A DNA stretch of 64,000 bases, taken from positions 1 to 64,000 of the forward strand of contig CAZOKJ010000010.1 in NCBI GenBank assembly GCA_964580465.1, in the 5' to 3' direction. The notes under the pieces are model-generated. The model did not search any database. It saw only the letters and a list, made by a program, of their open reading frames with translations, and had not been told where the DNA came from. Origin of the DNA: Taishania sp964580465 (GTDB lineage: Bacteria; Bacteroidota; Bacteroidia; Flavobacteriales_D; Crocinitomicaceae). The number at the start of each line of letters is the position of its first letter. Position 1 is the stretch's first letter. Both the position numbers and the translations under genes were made by a program. This document shows, piece after piece, positions 41,338-49,116 of the stretch.

Positions 41338-41721
41338 ATGAACTTTTTTTTATCAATATATGTAGCATTAATGCTTTTGAATCCTCAGCAACAAGGGGTT
41401 CCTTATTCTGCTATTGATACAGCTTTTGATCAAAAAAATGCGGAAGCAGTGGTGAATTTTGCGCGCGAAAAAGTATTAATCAATGTTTTAGGAAAAGAAG
41501 GAGCTTACTCTAAATCACAAGCTGTTTTAGTATTAAAAGACTTTTTTGCCAATAAATCAAATACCAATTTTAATTTCACATTTAAAGGAAATGAATCTAG
41601 TTCTGGAGCTTTTGCTATTGGTTCTTACACATCGTCAGCAGGGAAGTTCCGAGTAACCATCCACTTTAAAAATGCAGGAGATGATTTTAAAATTGAAAGT
41701 ATTACAATAGAAAAGGATTAA
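41338..41721 (+). CDS. DUF4783 protein
   Basis: A 127-residue protein of the Bacteroidota family DUF4783, with a short hydrophobic N-terminus (residues 1-17) that may be a signal peptide. Family features are visible: AIDTAFDQKNAEAVVNFAREKV, GKEGAYSKSQAVLVLKDFF and FRVTIHFKNAGDDFKIESITIEKD. The fold is expected to be NTF2/cystatin-like. Function unknown. It ends one base before nadC, an arrangement repeated in the phylum, suggesting co-transcription with no known functional link. Confidence 0.87.
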   Translation: MNFFLSIYVALMLLNPQQQGVPYSAIDTAFDQKNAEAVVNFAREKVLINVLGKEGAYSKSQAVLVLKDFFANKSNTNFNFTFKGNESSSGAFAIGSYTSSAGKFRVTIHFKNAGDDFKIESITIEKD

Positions 41722-41722
41722 A

Positions 41723-42586
41723 ATGAATTTCACTCAAGAACAATTAAACGATTTAGATTTAATAATAAAAAACGCATTGCACGAAGATATTGGCGATGGA
41801 GACCATTCAAGCTTAGCTTGCGTACCAGAAAATGCTCAAGGTAAAGCAAAATTACTTGTTAAAGATACTGGAATTATAGCTGGAATTGAGTTAGCTCAGC
41901 GTATTTTTAAGCTGTATGATCCTTCAATGGAAGTTGAAGTGTTTATTCAAGATGGTGCGTTTGTTCAACCTGGACAAATTGCTTTTGAAGTAACAGGCAA
42001 ATCGCGCTCCATTTTAGCTACGGAACGTTTGGTGCTGAACTTTATGCAGCGAATGAGTGGAATTGCAACTCAAACAAATCAAATTGTTAAAAAAATTGAT
42101 GGGCTTTCAACCAAGTTGTTGGACACAAGAAAAACCACACCTGGAATTCGACTTTTAGAAAAATGGGCAGTTTTAATTGGAGGTGGACACAATCACCGTT
42201 TTGCATTATACGATATGATTATGTTAAAAGATAATCACATTGATTATGCAGGTGGAATCAAACAAGCAATTGAAAGAACAAATAAGTACTTAAAAGAAAC
42301 AAATCGATCGCTTAAAATAGAAGTAGAAGTAAGGGACGAGCAGGAATTAAAAGAAGTACTGGAAATAGGCCAAGTTGATCGAATCATGTTGGATAATTTT
42401 ACACCTGAACGCATCAAAGCTGTCCTTCCTTCTATACCTGACCATTTTGAAGTGGAAGCATCTGGCGGTATTACGCTTGATACCATTCGTGATTTTGCTG
42501 AAACAGGTGTCGATTTTATCTCTGTTGGCGCTTTAACTCATTCTTTTAAAAGTTTAGATATGAGTTTAAAGGCTGATTTTCAATGA
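41723..42586 (+). CDS. nadC: Nicotinate-nucleotide pyrophosphorylase (quinolinate phosphoribosyltransferase)
   Basis: Converts quinolinate and PRPP to nicotinate mononucleotide in de novo NAD synthesis. The 287-residue product has the family blocks DIGDGDHSSLACVPE, ATERLVLNFMQRMSGIAT, LDTRKTTPGIRLLEKWAVLIGGGHNHR (substrate-binding Arg, Lys and His), MLKDNHI, EVEVRDEQELKE, IMLDNFTPE and VEASGGITLDTI. The length is normal. No nadA or nadB lies in the window. Translation ends in TGA, confirming TGA as a stop codon. Confidence 0.97.
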   Translation: MNFTQEQLNDLDLIIKNALHEDIGDGDHSSLACVPENAQGKAKLLVKDTGIIAGIELAQRIFKLYDPSMEVEVFIQDGAFVQPGQIAFEVTGKSRSILATERLVLNFMQRMSGIATQTNQIVKKIDGLSTKLLDTRKTTPGIRLLEKWAVLIGGGHNHRFALYDMIMLKDNHIDYAGGIKQAIERTNKYLKETNRSLKIEVEVRDEQELKEVLEIGQVDRIMLDNFTPERIKAVLPSIPDHFEVEASGGITLDTIRDFAETGVDFISVGALTHSFKSLDMSLKADFQ

Positions 42587-42618
42587 GAATGAGATGGATT
42601 TTATTTTTTTTGGAACAG

Positions 42619-42651
42619 TTGACGTGAAAAACCAAGAAAAACGTATATTTG
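42619..42651 (+). promoter_or_regulatory. Promoter of tRNA-Leu
   Basis: TTG at 42619 and TATATTTG at 42644-42651 with a 22-base spacer match both Bacteroidota promoter elements. Transcription would start about 7 bases before the mature tRNA. Confidence 0.7.
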
Positions 42652-42664
42652 TAATCGAAAAAAT

Positions 42665-42746
42665 GCCCACGTGGTGGAATTGGTAGACACGCCATCTTGA
42701 GGGGGTGGTGCCACTAGGTGTGCTGGTTCGAATCCAGTCGTGGGCA
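42665..42746 (+). tRNA. tRNA-Leu (anticodon GAG)
   Basis: The acceptor stem GCCCACG pairs with CGTGGGC. The D-arm GTGGAATTGGTAGACAC is the usual Leu type. The anticodon arm CCATC-TTGAGGG-GGTGG gives anticodon GAG, reading CUC and CUU. The long variable arm is of class II, and the T-arm is CTGGTTCGAATCCAG. The discriminator is A. CCA is not encoded. Confidence 0.96.
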
Positions 42747-42754
42747 CAATTGAG

Positions 42755-42781
42755 AGACGCAAGTGGTTGCGTCTTTTTTTT
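42755..42781 (+). terminator. Terminator of tRNA-Leu
   Basis: AGACGCAA and TTGCGTCT form a perfect 8-bp stem with a GTGG loop and a run of T after it, nine bases past the tRNA. Confidence 0.87.
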
Positions 42782-42817
42782 ATCTGTGATTTTATGACGA
42801 AATGACTTTATAACTTA

Positions 42818-42903
42818 CAACTCCGAAGGAGTTGAATATTTATAACCTCGAACGAAGTTCGGGGAAGCAAAAACACCCCAGCTCAGCAACACCGAAGGAG
42901 TTG
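42818..42903. repeat. REP-like palindromic repeats
   Basis: CAACTCCGAAGGAGTTG (42818-42834, perfect palindrome arms CAACTCC/GGAGTTG) and CAACACCGAAGGAGTTG (42887-42903) flank a related CGAACGAAGTTCG element (42849-42861). They fill the gap between tRNA-Leu and the decarboxylase. Such elements are typical of interspersed repeats in Bacteroidota genomes. Confidence 0.75.
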
Positions 42904-42974
42904 AACTATCTACCACAAATTATTATTCCTTTTTCAGTCAATTTTTTGTACTTTTGAAACTATAAAATTGTCTT

Positions 42975-44402
42975 ATGAATCAAATAGAAATAATTGAAAA
43001 ATTAAATAAAGTAGGAGAACTTAGCCAAAAATTGGAGCTTTCCTTGGATGAAAGAAATCAAATGTTGAAGCAAGTTGCTGATTACAGCAATGAGTTCATT
43101 GAAGGGTTGCCTTCTATCAAAGGCTTTATCGAAAAAGAACCGAAAGGCTTAGAAATTAAAGATAACCCAATGGAGTTAGCTGACTTGCTTAAATTGTATC
43201 AATCTGAGGTTGCTGAAAATGGTATTAATGCAGCCTCTCCTAAGCATTTGGGATACATTCCAGGCGGTGGAGTGTATACCTCTGCATTGGCTGATTACAT
43301 TGCAGCTATCACAAATCCTTTTGCAAGTGCTTATTTTGCTTCGCCAGGAGCAGCAACTATTGAAAATGAAGTTATAGAATGGTTGAAAAATGTGTTTGGC
43401 TTCCCGAAATCATCTGCTGGATGCCTTAATTCAGGTGGTTCTATTTCTACTCTTATCGCTTTCACAGCAGCAAGAGATAAGCACCAAGTAAAAAATGAAA
43501 AAGTTACTAAAAGTGTTGTTTATTTAAGCGAACAAGTGCATCACTCTACTCAAAAAGCATTGAGAATAATCGGGTTGGAAGATGTGCAAATTCGTTACAT
43601 TCCCTTAGATGCTAATCATAAAATAAAGACTGATGCACTGCAAGAATTGATTCAAATTGATAAGAAAAATGGCTTGTATCCTTTTATGGTGGTAGCAACC
43701 GCTGGAACAACTGACACCGGTACCATCGACCCATTGGATGCCATTGCAGATATCGCTGAATATGAAAAAATGTGGTTCCATGTGGATGGTGCTTATGGTG
43801 GTTTCTTTATTTTATCTTCTAAGAAAGAACGTTTTAAAGGAATTGAACGAGCAGATTCTATGATTGTAGATCCTCATAAGGGATTGTTTTTGCCTTACGG
43901 AGTGGGGGCTGTTTTGGTAAGAGATAGCAATGCCATTCTTCATTCCCATTATTATACAGCAAATTATATGCAAGATGGTCAAAATGAAGAATTGCTTAAA
44001 AGTCCCGCTAATTTATCTCCTGAATTGACAAAGCACTTTAGAGGATTGCGGGTTTGGATGCCGCTTCAACTACATGGTGTAGAGCCTTTTGTAGCTACAT
44101 TAGAAGAGAAACTTCTTTTAGTACATTATTTTAGAAATCAATTAATAGATTTAGGATTTAAAGTTGGTCCAGAGCCAGATTTGTCAGTTAGCTATTTTTG
44201 GTATCCATTTGGGGGAGACGAAGACGCAAAAAATCAATTGCTTATGAATGAAATCCACAAAGATGGATCCGTTTTTTTAAGTTCTTCCATGATTGATAAC
44301 CGCTTTGTGATTCGCATGGCTGTTTTGGCATTTAGAACCAAAAAAGAAACCATAGATGAAGCAGTTGAAATGATAAAAAGATGTTTGGATAAAATCAAGT
44401 AA
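42975..44402 (+). CDS. PLP-dependent amino acid decarboxylase (group II)
   Basis: A pyridoxal-phosphate decarboxylase related to aromatic-L-amino-acid and glutamate decarboxylases, 475 residues. Motifs: PKHLGYIPGGGVYTSALADY, ITNPFASAYFASPGAATIENEV, CLNSGGSISTL (PLP phosphate region), HHSTQKAL, ATAGTTDTGTIDP, WFHVDGAYGGFF, and DPHKGLFLPYG with the Schiff-base Lys at residue 302. The substrate (aromatic amino acid, glutamate or other) cannot be fixed from sequence. It converges on the next gene with no space: the two stops are adjacent at 44402/44403, with no terminator seen. Confidence 0.9.
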   Translation: MNQIEIIEKLNKVGELSQKLELSLDERNQMLKQVADYSNEFIEGLPSIKGFIEKEPKGLEIKDNPMELADLLKLYQSEVAENGINAASPKHLGYIPGGGVYTSALADYIAAITNPFASAYFASPGAATIENEVIEWLKNVFGFPKSSAGCLNSGGSISTLIAFTAARDKHQVKNEKVTKSVVYLSEQVHHSTQKALRIIGLEDVQIRYIPLDANHKIKTDALQELIQIDKKNGLYPFMVVATAGTTDTGTIDPLDAIADIAEYEKMWFHVDGAYGGFFILSSKKERFKGIERADSMIVDPHKGLFLPYGVGAVLVRDSNAILHSHYYTANYMQDGQNEELLKSPANLSPELTKHFRGLRVWMPLQLHGVEPFVATLEEKLLLVHYFRNQLIDLGFKVGPEPDLSVSYFWYPFGGDEDAKNQLLMNEIHKDGSVFLSSSMIDNRFVIRMAVLAFRTKKETIDEAVEMIKRCLDKIK

Positions 44403-45638
44403 CTAGACGGATTTAGCAGCGTTGATTCCTGCAATGTAACCTGTTGTCCATGCTGCTTGAAAATTAAATCCTCCAGTTATTCCATCGATATCTAACAATT
44501 CCCCAGCAAAATATAAGTTGGGGATTTTTTTTGATTCCATCGTAGAAAAATTGATTTCATTCAATGAAACACCACCTGCTGTTACAAATTCTTCTTTAAA
44601 AGTTGTTTTGCCCTTTACAGCATATTGATCAAACAGTAAAGCAGTAACCATTTTGTTGGCTAACTTTCCTGTAATATCTTTCCATCTTACTTGTTGTGGC
44701 ATTTCTTGTTTTTCCAGTAAAAAATTCCAAATTTTATTCGTAATTGGAAATGGATTGGAATTGTGAACCATTTTTTCGCCCTGTAATTTCTGATTTTTCG
44801 CAATTTCTTGACGCAATTCTTCTTCTTTCATTTCTGAAAGCCAGTTAACAAACAAATTAAATTGATAGTTTTTGTCCGCTAAAATGCGTGCTCCCCATGC
44901 GGATAATTGCAAAACAGCAGGTCCGCTTAGTCCCCAGTGGGTAATTAATAGAGGACCTTTTCCAACAAGTTTCATCCCTTCAATTTTAACCGTAGCTTGT
45001 TCTACGCTGTTGCCCATTAAATTCTTTAAAGCATTATTTTGGATATTGAAACTAAATAATGAAGGAACAGGTGAAACTGTGCTCAATCCTAACTCTCTCA
45101 ACCATTCCAAACCGATGTCCTTAGGTTGACCTCCCGTTGCTAAGATTACTTTTTGACTTGAAATAATTCCTTTTGAAGTCGTAATCTCGAAATGTTCTAC
45201 TTTGTTTTTAAGTGAATTGACATCGTGTTGGGTTAAAATCTCAATTTTTTTTGAATAAACTTCTTGCAATAGACAGTCAATAATTGTTTGAGAATCATTG
45301 GTTGTTGGAAACATTCTATTGTCTTCTTGAGCGTACAATTTTACCCCTCTTTTTTCATACCAATCAATGGTAGATTGTGAATTGAATTGATAAAAAGCTT
45401 TGCGCAATTGTTTTTCGCCTCTTGGATAAAATCGAGCAAACTCTGTATTGTCAAAACAAGCGTGTGTAACATTGCAGCGACCGCCGCCAGAAATTTTAAC
45501 TTTAGAAAGTAACTTGTTTGACTTTTCAATGATGACTACTTTGTTGTGGGCTGTTTTTGCATGGATTGCAGCGAAAAAGCCAGCGGCCCCACCTCCAATT
45601 ACAACAACGTCATACAAACCAATAGTTGGACTAGCCAT
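44403..45638 (-). CDS. NAD(P)/FAD-dependent oxidoreductase, HI0933/BaiN family
   Basis: A flavoprotein of 411 residues. The FAD dinucleotide-binding motif is YDVVVIGGGAAGFFAAIHA (residues 8-26). KISGGGRCNVTHACFDNTEF is the HI0933 family signature. The family end motif is VTAGGVSLNEINFSTMESKKIPNLYFAGELLDIDGITGGFNFQAAWTTGYIAG, which contains the second FAD contact. The reaction is unknown. The start overlaps the stop of the upstream MORN-like gene by one base (TAATG), so the two are translationally coupled. Confidence 0.9.
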   Translation of the reverse strand: MASPTIGLYDVVVIGGGAAGFFAAIHAKTAHNKVVIIEKSNKLLSKVKISGGGRCNVTHACFDNTEFARFYPRGEKQLRKAFYQFNSQSTIDWYEKRGVKLYAQEDNRMFPTTNDSQTIIDCLLQEVYSKKIEILTQHDVNSLKNKVEHFEITTSKGIISSQKVILATGGQPKDIGLEWLRELGLSTVSPVPSLFSFNIQNNALKNLMGNSVEQATVKIEGMKLVGKGPLLITHWGLSGPAVLQLSAWGARILADKNYQFNLFVNWLSEMKEEELRQEIAKNQKLQGEKMVHNSNPFPITNKIWNFLLEKQEMPQQVRWKDITGKLANKMVTALLFDQYAVKGKTTFKEEFVTAGGVSLNEINFSTMESKKIPNLYFAGELLDIDGITGGFNFQAAWTTGYIAGINAAKSV

Positions 45639-46669
45639 TATTTTTTCTTCTTGCTTTTAGATTTGATGATTTCATCATCTTCTTTATCTGACTGTGTTGG
45701 TGCACCAAAAGAATAGGTTTCATTGCCGTGTTCATCAAATTGATGGTCTTCTATTAAAACATCTTTCGCATAAACAGCTAAACGTTTAGGACGTTGGTCA
45801 TTGTAGTATTCCTCAAACTTACCATCTTTTTGACCCTTTTTATTATAGGTTTCAAGTGTTTGTACAAATCCTTGATAATAAAACATCTTAAATTCTCCTG
45901 ATTTAACGCCATTTTCCCAATTTTCGGTGCGTAGTAAAACGCCATCATCGTAATAGTATTTTTGCACACCATGACGTTTATCATTGACAAAATTAAGTTC
46001 CTCCACTAAGATTCCTTGCGGATTGAACATCTTTGAAGAACCGTTTAATAAACCTTGAGAATAGTTGATAATTTTAAAAACTTTATTTCCTTTATAATAC
46101 TGTTTTCTTACTCCGTGCAACAAACCGTTTTGGTAAAATTCTAATTTTGTGGTATCGCCATTTTCCTTGAAGAACACGTGTTTACCATGTTTTTCACCTA
46201 AATAGAAGTTCATTTCCCACGCTTGAATTTGAGTAGAATCATAGTATTTACTCCAAGAACCAGACTCCGACCCCTGAATATGTGAACGGATTGCTGAGAT
46301 ACAACCATCTGCGTAATAGGTGGTGTCTATTCCGTTTTCTTTTCCGTTTACGAAGCTGATTCTTCGTTCCGTTAGCCCATTCATAAAGCAAGTTTCACAC
46401 GTGCCAGTAAAAGGTTTACCAGCTCCATCACGATTGGCAAAGTTTTTAGCTTTACGTAAAAATAAGTCGTTCTCTTGATCGTATTCTAATTCTTCATTGC
46501 AATTGATGACACCTGCCACTTTACCGCACTCCAATAAACTCACACCTTTACGTCTTAATTCATTTGCTTTTTCATAGCAAGGTGTTTCCTTCTCTTTTTT
46601 TAAAGATTGAATTTGTCCAAAAATAAAATTTGAACTTAAAAGCAATGTTAAAAGAATGAGTTGTCTCAT
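45638..46669 (-). CDS. Exported YwqK/MORN-like repeat protein
   Basis: A 343-residue exported protein with a signal peptide (ending NFIFGQ). The body repeats a 20-25 residue unit of the type G-x-x-N-G-x-x-x-x-Y-Y-x-x-G (NGKENGIDTTYYADG, YLGEKHGKHVFFKENG, YQNGLLHGVRKQYYKG, YSQGLLNGSSKMFNPQG, FVNDKRHGVQKYYYDDG, WENGVKSGEFKMFYYQG), as in the YwqK antitoxin-like MORN variant family. In this setting an antitoxin role is unlikely, since the protein is exported and no toxin gene is adjacent. It ends in a Lys-rich tail. It is coupled to the flavoprotein gene. Confidence 0.85.
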   Translation of the reverse strand: MRQLILLTLLLSSNFIFGQIQSLKKEKETPCYEKANELRRKGVSLLECGKVAGVINCNEELEYDQENDLFLRKAKNFANRDGAGKPFTGTCETCFMNGLTERRISFVNGKENGIDTTYYADGCISAIRSHIQGSESGSWSKYYDSTQIQAWEMNFYLGEKHGKHVFFKENGDTTKLEFYQNGLLHGVRKQYYKGNKVFKIINYSQGLLNGSSKMFNPQGILVEELNFVNDKRHGVQKYYYDDGVLLRTENWENGVKSGEFKMFYYQGFVQTLETYNKKGQKDGKFEEYYNDQRPKRLAVYAKDVLIEDHQFDEHGNETYSFGAPTQSDKEDDEIIKSKSKKKK

Positions 46670-46720
46670 GTTATTGTTGTTTAATCTAAATACTACAAAA
46701 AGAATGCCAAAAAAACGTGT

Positions 46721-47800
46721 TTAATTTTTTGATACTCCTTGAGTTATAAGGTATAAAATAGCATCTGTAAACAAAGAATCGTCTGGACTTTGATCATAAA
46801 TGCAACTTCCAATTGCCTCCAATAAACAGGTTTGAATTTTCCCTGAATGGTTCTTTTTATCATTGTACAGCAAAGAAACGATGTTGTCAATGTCATCCAT
46901 TTGAATGGAAGGAATAGGGAACCATTGAAGAATTGTATTTGCAATATCCTTAAATTCTTCTTCAGACAATAAGTTCATTTTAAAAGAAATATAACTTTCT
47001 GCAATCATCCCCATTGCCACAGCGTGACCGTGAGAAATAGGATTTTTAAACAAAAAGTGACCTTCCAAAGCATGGCCTATTGTGTGTCCAAAGTTGAGAA
47101 TTTTTCGTTTGTTTTTTTCTGTTGGATCTTCGTTTACGACATTGAGCTTAATAGAAATGACTTCGCTTAAAAGTTCCTCTGTGTAGAGATCACTCAAATC
47201 ATCAATTTCTTTTAATTCTTCCCAAAGATCTTTATCACTGATGAGCGCATGTTTTAACATTTCAGCTAAACCATTAACAATCTCTTCATCTTCGAGTGTT
47301 TCTAAGAAAGAAGTGTCAACATAAATAGCTTTAGGCATTTGAATAACGCCCAATTGATTTTTATAACTATCGAGGTCAACGCCATTTTTGCCACCAATTG
47401 AAGCATCGACCATACCAAGTAGGGTAGTTGGAACATGAATAAAATCTACTCCTCTTTTAAAGATTGAAGCAATAAAACCACCCATATCAGTAACCAATCC
47501 ACCACCAAGATTGATGATTAAATCTTTTCGACCAATTTCATAGTCAGATAAAGCTTCCCAGACTTGAATACAAATATCGATGACTTTATTTTCTTCACCT
47601 GCTGGAATGAGCATTACCTCTGCACGCGCAAATACATCAAAATTAGCAATTAAATTGCTTAAACAATGTTCATGCGTATTGTCGTCAACTAAAATGACGA
47701 TTTTTGACTGTGCGTAATTAGTTTTAACAAAAGATTCTATGCTTGATTCCAATAAAGAACCAATTTCAATAGAATAACCGAGACCTTCGAGTTTTGTCAT
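46721..47800 (-). CDS. aroB: 3-dehydroquinate synthase
   Basis: Second shikimate enzyme: NAD- and metal-dependent cyclisation of DAHP. The 359-residue product shows the AroB signature LIINLGGGLVTDMGGFIASIFKRGVDF, HVPTTLLGMVDASIGGKNGVDL, GLAEMLKHALI (metal ligand Glu), and ILNFGHTIGHALEGHF plus SHGHAVAMGM with the metal-binding His residues. It lies 10 bases after adk. With aroC, two shikimate genes occur in the window in separate operons. Confidence 0.97.
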   Translation of the reverse strand: MTKLEGLGYSIEIGSLLESSIESFVKTNYAQSKIVILVDDNTHEHCLSNLIANFDVFARAEVMLIPAGEENKVIDICIQVWEALSDYEIGRKDLIINLGGGLVTDMGGFIASIFKRGVDFIHVPTTLLGMVDASIGGKNGVDLDSYKNQLGVIQMPKAIYVDTSFLETLEDEEIVNGLAEMLKHALISDKDLWEELKEIDDLSDLYTEELLSEVISIKLNVVNEDPTEKNKRKILNFGHTIGHALEGHFLFKNPISHGHAVAMGMIAESYISFKMNLLSEEEFKDIANTILQWFPIPSIQMDDIDNIVSLLYNDKKNHSGKIQTCLLEAIGSCIYDQSPDDSLFTDAILYLITQGVSKN

Positions 47801-47810
47801 TTATTGAAGA

Positions 47811-48383
47811 CTAAAGTCCATCAATAACGTTAAACAAACGCTCAGTGATTTCATCCATTGTACCGATGCCGTTTACCTCCGAAAATTTATTTTGTTTTTG
47901 GTAGTATTCTTTAACTGGCAATGTTTCAGCTTTGTAAACATTGATACGGTTTTGAATAATTTCTGGATTGGCATCATCAGGACGACCACTATATTCGGCA
48001 CGTTTTTTTAAACGTTCTTTCAATTCATCTTCTTCCACATCTAAGGCCAACATAACAGAAATAGCAGTTCCTTCTGATGTTAAGAAAGCATCTAACGCTT
48101 CAGCTTGAGCATTGGTACGAGGAAAGCCATCAAAAATAAATCCTTTAGGATTGCTTACTTTTTTAACTTCTGATTGCAACATTTGAATAGTAACCTCGTC
48201 TGGAACCAATTGTCCCTTATCCATATAACTTTTAGCAAGCTTACCTAATTCTGTTTCCCCTTTGATGTTAGCACGGAAAATATCGCCTGTTGAAAGATGA
48301 ACAAGACCATATTTTTCGATGATACGTTCTGATTGCGTACCTTTACCTGCACCTGGAGGACCGAATAAAACGATGTTTAACAT
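47811..48383 (-). CDS. adk: Adenylate kinase
   Basis: Interconverts ATP + AMP and 2 ADP. The 190-residue product is the short form, without the zinc-binding LID insertion. P-loop: IVLFGPPGAGKGTQSERI (residues 4-21). AMP-binding: STGDIFRANI and IFDGFPRTNAQAEAL. LID: RLKKRAEYSGRPDDANPEII. It lies between hpt and aroB; hpt-adk adjacency is common in Bacteroidota. Confidence 0.97.
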   Translation of the reverse strand: MLNIVLFGPPGAGKGTQSERIIEKYGLVHLSTGDIFRANIKGETELGKLAKSYMDKGQLVPDEVTIQMLQSEVKKVSNPKGFIFDGFPRTNAQAEALDAFLTSEGTAISVMLALDVEEDELKERLKKRAEYSGRPDDANPEIIQNRINVYKAETLPVKEYYQKQNKFSEVNGIGTMDEITERLFNVIDGL

Positions 48384-48415
48384 AATTGTATTTTTTTTTA
48401 AAGTGTCAAAATTAA

Positions 48416-48949
48416 TTATTTTATTTGATATATAGCATTTAAATTTCGTGCTTCACCTTCAAAATCCAACCCATAACCAATTACAAACTTGTTTTCTATC
48501 TCAAAAGCTACGTAATCTGGCATGATTTTACCTCGATGAGCACCTTTTTTGTAGAGCAATGTACAAACTTTTATTGATTTAGGCAAGTCTTTTTGTAAAT
48601 AAGTGTAAAGATAATCGACGGTGGTACCTGTATCGACAATGTCCTCAATAATGATAATGTTCTTATTTTCAATTGAAGAGGTGAGTCCCAAAACTGATTT
48701 TACTTCTCCTGATGAAGTAAGGCCTTCGTATGATTGAACACGAATAAAAAGCGTTTCACAAGGAAGGTTAATCGACTTAAGAAGATCACTAGCAAACATA
48801 AAAGCACCGTTCAAAACAATGATAAAGTAAATTTTTTCACCTTTGTATTCTTCATTTATTTGTTGCGCAAGTACCTCAATTCGTTGGCCTATTTGATTGT
48901 TTTCGATATAAGGAACAAATTCTTTGTTTTGAAAAATGACTGTGTTCAT
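48416..48949 (-). CDS. hpt: Hypoxanthine phosphoribosyltransferase
   Basis: Purine salvage: hypoxanthine (and perhaps guanine) with PRPP gives IMP/GMP. The 177-residue product has the type I PRTase PRPP motif IIIIEDIVDTGTTVDYL, the flexible-loop RVQSYEGLTSSGEV, IVLNGAFMFASDLL, and the C-terminal PDYVAFEIENKFVIGYGLDFEGEARNL. It leads the hpt-adk-aroB unit, with TATATTTG as its -7 box. Confidence 0.95.
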   Translation of the reverse strand: MNTVIFQNKEFVPYIENNQIGQRIEVLAQQINEEYKGEKIYFIIVLNGAFMFASDLLKSINLPCETLFIRVQSYEGLTSSGEVKSVLGLTSSIENKNIIIIEDIVDTGTTVDYLYTYLQKDLPKSIKVCTLLYKKGAHRGKIMPDYVAFEIENKFVIGYGLDFEGEARNLNAIYQIK

Positions 48950-48972
48950 TGGTATTCATTAAGTTGAACTTA

Positions 48973-48980
48973 CAAATATA
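48973..48980 (-). promoter_or_regulatory. -7 box of the hpt operon
   Basis: The minus strand reads TATATTTG, a perfect TAnnTTTG match, 23 bases upstream of hpt. Confidence 0.62.
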
Positions 48981-49081
48981 AATGAATTATTTATTATTTC
49001 TCTTTCAGAGCTTTCTTTTGTTGAACTTTCAAAAAAAAAGCTAAAAACCTATTTTTTTTTCCTGTGTAATGAATTTTGTAT

Positions 49082-49089
49082 TAACTTTG
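49082..49089 (+). promoter_or_regulatory. -7 box of pyrG
   Basis: TAACTTTG matches TAnnTTTG and lies inside the apparent 16-residue N-terminal extension of the pyrG ORF, which shows that the ATG at 49069 is not used. Confidence 0.65.
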
Positions 49090-49116
49090 CGTCCCGTAGT
49101 TACAATTAGTTTTCTC

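Noticed and set aside
42747..42974. Integrative element attachment site at tRNA-Leu
   Set aside because: No integrase and no direct repeat of the tRNA 3' end lies downstream; the gap holds only a terminator and REP-like palindromes.
45638..46669. YwqK-type antitoxin of a toxin-antitoxin system
   Set aside because: The protein has a signal peptide and no toxin gene is adjacent; MORN-like repeats of this type are common in exported Bacteroidota proteins.
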